Positions 58,761 through 64,000 of a DNA stretch of 64,000 nucleotides are shown one piece after another. Below the pieces are notes generated by a model that did no database searches, was not told the origin of the DNA, and saw nothing but the letters and a program-made list of their open reading frames with translations. The translations under genes and the position numbers were made by a program. This DNA is from Theocolax elegans (Eukaryota > Arthropoda > Insecta > Hymenoptera > Cerocephalidae), in the NCBI GenBank assembly GCA_026168455.1, contig CM047426.1, forward strand, positions 46,769,973-46,833,972, in the 5' to 3' direction. Each line of letters begins with the position of its first letter. The stretch's first letter is position 1.

Positions 58761-59123
58761 TTAAGTTAAGATAGGATGATAAATCTTATTTAATTTACTT
58801 GACTCTAACATTAAATTAACATTCTTATTATTCTTAAATATATGAATATTCTCAAGACTTTCTCTTTTAAATTTATTCAGAATATTTTGTTCTAAAATTT
58901 CTACATTATTAAAATCAAATGAATGAACAAAATCTAAACAATGCTCCTTCAAACCTGATGCGACAGACACACTCCTCAAACTATATTTATGTTCATAAAT
59001 TCTCTTTTTCAAACATCTACTAGTTTGACCAATGTAACATTTATCACAATCAATACAATTTATTTTATAAACAACTCCAGATTTATCATCCTTTCTATCT
59101 CTATCCTTACAATTATTAAACAA
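58761..59123 (-). pseudogene. Penelope-like GIY-YIG endonuclease domain
   Basis: Residues 16-20 GVVYK and 30-34 YIGQT form the GIY-YIG signature. R41 and E44-H45 (CLKKRIYEHK) follow. Cysteines C23, C26 and C29 (INCIDCDKCYIGQT) match the zinc-binding feature of Penelope-like endonucleases. In this family the domain is fused to the C-terminus of the RT and cuts target DNA. Here it overlaps the end of the upstream frame by eight bases in a different phase, so the fusion is broken by a frameshift. Only the 3' end of the element is left. Confidence 0.8.
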
Positions 59124-59385
59124 AAAAGAAAACTTGAATATCTAGTTTTTTAAATTCTTTTCTTATTCCTTCAGATAAACCTCTAACATACGGTATATCA
59201 ACAAATGCATCATTTTTAATATCTACTCTAACTTTTAATTTACTATTATAAATTTGATTCACTATCTCTTCAATTACTCTATTAATCAAATCTATCGGAT
59301 AATTGTTATCAACAAAAGTTTTTTTAACTAAATCCAAATTTACTTTTCTAAAATCACCGTGTGACAGTCCAATTATTAAGATCAT
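59116..59385 (-). pseudogene. Penelope-like RT C-terminal segment
   Basis: 89 codons ending in DIPYVRGLSEGIRKEFKKLD, a pattern found just after the RT domain in Penelope-like proteins and directly before the GIY-YIG linker. RT catalytic motifs are upstream of the truncation and absent. The frame shifts into 59123-58761. Confidence 0.65.
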
Positions 59386-59403
59386 TTTTTTTTATCAATT
59401 GTG

Positions 59404-59792
59404 ACTGTGGCAGACGGTAACCACTGGCATTTTTGCCACATTTGGCCACCCGAAGCCAAGCATAGCAAGCATAAAATATGAGTTTTTATTTTATTTTTTC
59501 TTTACTTTTAGTAATCGTAATTGTTTATTTAAAAATAAATATATCTAGCAATATATATATATATATATAAAATACAAAAAAAATCAAAAGAAAAGGCGAG
59601 TAAAACCTTAACCGCGAAACGGGAATATACGTAATCGTTAAATGTGTTCTTCCTGCTTTATTATTTTTGTCCTTCTTATTTTTCATAACATTTATGTGAT
59701 AATTAATATGCTCATTTTTTTAAAAACTAATTTTGACTATGGCAGACGGTAGTTACTGGCATTTTTGCTACATTTAACCACCCAAAGCCAAG
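59404..59792 (+). repeat. Direct repeat of a ~60-bp motif (period ~330)
   Basis: Copies near 59402-59463 and 59731-59792 share GACTATGGCAGACGGTA and ACTGGCATTTTTGC with CACCC and AAGCCAAGC. Non-coding. Confidence 0.6.
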
Positions 59793-60212
59793 CGAAACAG
59801 TAATAAAAAACATGAGTTTTAAATAAAAATATAAATTTAGCAATTTTCGGTAAAGTATGAAAAACGCGCCTCAGTTATAAACAAAGGAAGATATCTTTCA
59901 ATGGTAGAAGTTAGAAATATGTGCGGGACACACGAGGCTCTCCTTTTATTGTTTTTAACTAATATTTTAAGTTTTTCCGAAACGCAATGCAAAAATGAGT
60001 TTTTTTTTCTTTCGTTAGTCTTTTATATGTTTTACATAATGTAAACTATTTCTGTTAACTTGTTTTTATGATGTTTTACTCGTCCGCGTATTTCTCAAAT
60101 ATAACCTTTTGACTAAATTTTTTTTCCCCTTTTATTATCATTCTGGTTAATTTCGACAATCATGTCAAAATAACAATTTACACAAATAACTGCGTTTGGC
60201 CTTGTTGCAATT

Positions 60213-60265
<53 letters not shown>

Positions 60266-60702
60266 CCCCTTCATACCCCAATAAAACTATAACTGTATTA
60301 TATTTAAACAAATAGTTAAACAATCGCGAACCAACATAAAATATCAGTTTTACAGAATTAAAACATATAACCAATCAAATAAGGGATAAAAAAAGGAACG
60401 CAGCATAAATAAACTATTAAATAAACATAAAATATACAAGTAATAATTATTAAATATACAAATAATTAACAGAAAATTAATAAAACAATAAAATAAAATA
60501 TAAAAATGAACGTAGCAAATATAAACAAAATATACATACAAATTATATATCAACCCAATAATCAAATAAATACCAAATAACAATTGAACAAGTAACGTAG
60601 ATAATTAATAGACAAATAACAAATAAATAAAGTAGAAGTACTTATAACAAAGGAACAAGAATTAAACGAAAAATAATAAAAGAATAACACAGATAAAAAC
60701 TG
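59793..60702. other. AT-rich, TA microsatellite, no gene
   Basis: A TA run lies at about 60213-60262. ORFs here are low-complexity I/Y/L/N frames. Confidence 0.5.
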
Positions 60703-60885
60703 TGACAAGGTGGATTTAATCCACTTGTCATAAGATGCCAGCATTACCGACACCGCGAGGTGGCGTGGTATCGGTATCATATAAGAGCAATAAGAAGCGC
60801 TACGACCAGTGCGGGCGTAGCGCAGTGGTTAGCGTGAACGCCTTCGGATCAAAACCCGACGCCCGCTTCATTTTTTATTCAGCAC
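60703..60885 (+). repeat. tRNA-Arg-like repeat, copy 2
   Basis: Same structure as 42898-43085: the palindromic start (TGACAAG ... CTTGTCA), a leader with GAAGCGCTACGACCA, then GCGGGCGTAGCGCAGTGG and GAACGCCTTCGGATC. Part of the variable and T arm is lost, so AAAACCCGACGCCCGC follows directly. A T-run follows. It cannot fold as a tRNA. Confidence 0.6.
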
Positions 60886-62343
60886 TTAAAAGTCTCATGC
60901 CACAAAACAAATATAAGAAAAAATAAAGGAAATTAGCGTAAATCGAATTTAGAAAAATACACGTATATAAAACACAAAATAAGTAAATTAATAATTTTAA
61001 CACAAAAACTACATGCAATTTTTAGACCAAAACGGATTATAACACAGAATTAATCATATGTACGTGCGGATATACATATATACCGATTAAAAAATTAAAT
61101 ATGTACAAATTCTTTCAATTTTATTTAATTATCTACATGTAAATCAGTAAATAAACGGAATATTGTCAAATAACGATGCAAATTTTCCTCCCGTCGGCAA
61201 GCGTCGGAAACCCCCACAAACAAAGAATTATGTGTTCGAACAACAGTAATTTCCCAAAACACATTTACACTAAAAGGGAAATCCCCAAAAGAATGGAAAC
61301 CGTTAAAGTCGTAAATGCAATAAAAGAAAATCCCAAAATTTTCCCAAGCGAAAAAGGAAAGCTTAGCAAGCGGCACACCCCAGCACACGCACATGTGCGC
61401 AACCCCAGTAAAATCAGGTAGTCTTCAAGTACGAAAAATATTCAAATTTGAACTTGTTTCAAAACTTGCATGCACATCATTTATTTTGGAAAATATTTAA
61501 TTTTAAACTATATGTATATACATGTATATGAGTAAACCATGTAATTTCACACATAAAATATTATACTCCAAGTTGTAATGCAAAAAAAAGAAGAGAATAG
61601 AGACATACAATTTATTTTTAGATTTTTATACTGTATGATCATTATATCGATTAGTTAATAATTCAATTCTTTTATAGAAATCAATAATTAAGTTAAATAT
61701 TGCAATTAGTGAGCCCGGTTTTTTTTTCGAATCAAATTCTTTTTTCAGAATACACATAAACAATAGAGTCAAAATTGTGCACGCCAAAAATAAGCACAAC
61801 TTCACAAGTCCCTTCTCTACAAATTATATATTATTAGCTTTTAACCCTTATTTGTTGTTGTTTACACAAAAAAAACGTACACGAAATTTAAATTAAATTT
61901 TATTATAACCAAATAGAAATACAAAATAGACAAAATCCACAAAGTAATTATAATTGTTATTAATAATTAGTGTCATTATAATAGTCAATTCAACCAATGT
62001 AACCATAATTGTCTTTTTTTCCCGTTCTTTCGACAAGATATATACATGAAAATCATCAAATAGTATAAAACAAATTAGTATTCAACAAAGTAATCTAGGA
62101 AATGCAAACAACTTAACCCATTTTTCTACTACTTTATTAAACAATTTTTGCCGTTTTTGCAAAAAAAACATTCACAACCAACACAAAAAAAAGAATTTAC
62201 AACGGAAGTAATATTTGTATTAAACAAAAGAGACAAATAAATTATTACTACTCTTTTATTAAAAGTTATTAAAGTTAACAATTGCTAAGTCTAGTAGCAA
62301 AACAATGTAGTACTCAAAGAGAGAATAAATCTGAGTTAGAATT
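60886..62343. other. AT-rich sequence, no supported gene
   Basis: An 81-codon frame at 61176-61421 is K/P/S-rich, and I cannot link it to a family. Nothing else is notable. Confidence 0.4.
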
Positions 62344-62706
62344 TTCATGTACCTTTACCGTGCGCGAATTAAAATTACGACATTTTTTGCGAAAAAACGC
62401 ATGGTTAGATCGTAAGAGAGGACAGGAAAATGAAGGTCCTTATGTAAGGTTCACACCTGTGTTCTCGACAAATAAGTGGCACTTGTATTTCCCTCCTATC
62501 TCTGTCTAAACATGTAATAAAATTGATAAAATTATAGATTTCTTTCACCGCGCGCGCATTAGTATTATGGTAATTTTTACAAAAAAAAAACACATGGTTG
62601 GATCGTAAGAGGGGACAGAAAAATAAAGGTCCTTGTGTAAGGTTCATACTTGTGTTCTCGAGAAATAAGCGGCACTTGTATCTCCCTCCTATCTCTGTCC
62701 AAACAT
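62344..62706 (+). repeat. Direct repeat (~155 bp, period ~197)
   Basis: Two diverged copies share GCGCG...ATTA, ATGGTTAGATCGTAAGAG, GTAAGGTTCA and CTCCTATCTCTGTC. Overlapping ORFs differ between the copies and are not conserved. Confidence 0.6.
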
Positions 62707-63042
62707 GGCGATACGGTATAAAATCCTTTTATTTACAAATGGAACATGGCAATATATTAAAAATAAAACAGACTCACAAGCAATAAATAACTCTTAAGGG
62801 TACTTTTAGTTAATTATTTCTTGATCCTTCATAATATAATAAAAATAATTAATATTTCAGTTCGATTTTAATATTTTATTTGTGACATTTTATCCTTTTT
62901 TCCCCCTTTTTTCACGCTTAATTGAAACAAGGGAAAAAAACATACATAAGTAATCAATTAGCGATCACTTATACAAGTAACTCCGTTTTTTATATATATA
63001 TATATTCTTACATATCATGTTCATTTATTGTTATAAATATTT

Positions 63043-63435
63043 TGTAACGTTAAGGTACTGTTTACCTTACCGTTTGACGATTTCGAACAACACGAGCGAA
63101 CAGTATCATAATGTTCGCATCGGTTCGAGCCGGCTAGATTCGGCTCGACTCGGTTCGTTGTGGCTACACGGGCGGGATGGACTTCGCGCGCGAAAGATTC
63201 GCGCACGCACCTCATTAGAGAGGTGAGGGGGAGATTCGCGCGCGCTGTAAAGAGATATAGCCGCCTTCTTACGCGACAGGTGTTATCCCCCCGCGTCCGG
63301 TGTTTAGCTTCGCCGTGCTGTGATTTGCCGTGCGTTTTGTTTGTGCGTTCCGACTGCAGGCCGATCCTGCATTTGCAGTGAGTGCAGCCACACAACCTCG
63401 GTGCACGGACGAACGGACAAGCCGTCCTACAATGC

Positions 63436-63472
<37 letters not shown>

Positions 63473-63932
63473 CCGATGGGCTGGTCGTTGTTTACCAACG
63501 ACTACAGAAGCGTATAAAGTAAGTGGTACCACTTCACGCGATCGTGTTTTTATTCGCACTTAATAATTAATCTTATTGCGTTATACCAGTCTCGTTGACT
63601 GGGAATATTATTTTAGTACGCGATATTTTTTCCCCCTCTCTCTACAAGTCGGCCGTTTATCGACTTGTAATTCAAAGCGTAGACCTCTGCGACAATCAGA
63701 TTTTGTTTATTATTTATCTTTATTTATTTATTTCAATAAATTCATATTATTATTAGAATTCAATCCGGTGTTCGATTAATTGAATTTAACCCACGTACGA
63801 ATCCTAAGAGCTCGTATATTTCTGGTTGACAAGTGCTCGACGCGATATCCCTGTTTCGCGGTCAATTTCAGATTTGAATTTTACCTGGTAGTTATCTGAA
63901 ACAGTAACTCGGTTTCAGACTAACATTTAACA
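63043..63932 (+). repeat. Candidate LTR of an element beyond the right edge
   Basis: It starts TGTAACGTTAAGG and ends TTTAACA at 63932. After GATT comes TGGTAGAGCGGACAGG (63937-63952), a primer-site-like sequence. Stems: TACAAGTCG (63643-63651) with 63661-63669; AATTCAAT (63757-63764) with 63779-63786; TCTGAAAC (63895-63902) with 63912-63919. It contains a GA run (63433-63470). A host promoter is an alternative reading of the GC-rich part. Confidence 0.45.
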
Positions 63933-64000
63933 GATTTGGTAGAGCGGACAGGTAACCGTCGCCGCATCGCGGGAAAAATATGTTTATTTAAATACGGTAA

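Noticed and set aside
61176..61421. 81-codon ORF, K/P/S-rich
   Set aside because: No ATG context, homology or repeat support; could be chance.

Overview
The window looks like a transposon-rich, gene-poor stretch of an arthropod genome, most likely an insect. It has TA/ATT/GA microsatellites, Ty3/gypsy, R1-clade, R2-like, CR1/Jockey-like and Penelope-like retroelement pieces, and many fold-back DNA elements. There are no bacterial-style operons and no rRNA. I found no intact host gene; the best host signal is one 95-bp candidate exon at 28732-28826 (minus).

Layout. 1-6666: a minus-strand Ty3/gypsy derivative, read as candidate 5' LTR (5832-6666), primer-binding-site-like motif, gag (5662-3584), a remnant linker, and two tandem integrase copies. 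No protease or reverse transcriptase was found, and a further ORF (207 to 1) runs off the left edge. 6734-8776: fold-back MITEs. 8777-11764: a second minus-strand fragment of the same gypsy family, with a gag start, an extra ORF upstream of gag (9537-8950), and about 2 kb of back-to-back RNA-type hairpins. 11790-13630: LTR-like GC-rich sequence. 13741-20783: large palindromes and MITE copies. 20837-21616: possible solo LTR. 22190-26189: a CR1/Jockey-type endonuclease split in frame by a 2,877-bp DNA transposon with an AGGT duplication, then an R2-like LINE C-terminus.

30416-48041 is a 17.6-kb element with terminal inverted arms of about 1.2 kb and a 9-bp duplication (GTAGGTGGC). It sits in the 3' part of a minus-strand R1-clade LINE whose ORF2 remains at 51195-48278. 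Nested inside it (31885-41882) are five head-to-tail copies of an ORF1-only R1-like unit, separated by (ATT)n and usually a poly(A) tract. A tRNA-derived repeat, a near-perfect 675-bp palindrome and a TTAA-flanked MITE are also inside.

48278-64000: the R1 ORF2 remnant, an LTR-like block (51250-53069), a LINE RT scrap, several repeat families, an LTR end at 57902, a Penelope-like fragment with a hammerhead-like motif (58540-59400), a second tRNA-derived repeat (60703-60885), and a plus-strand LTR (63043-63932) whose element lies beyond the window.

Three things deserve most attention: the chain of hairpins with compensatory stem changes (9660-11764, recurring in other LTR-like blocks), the tandem ORF1-only array, and the ORF upstream of gag. 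Most coding remnants carry single-base indels, so assembly errors and true decay cannot be separated here.
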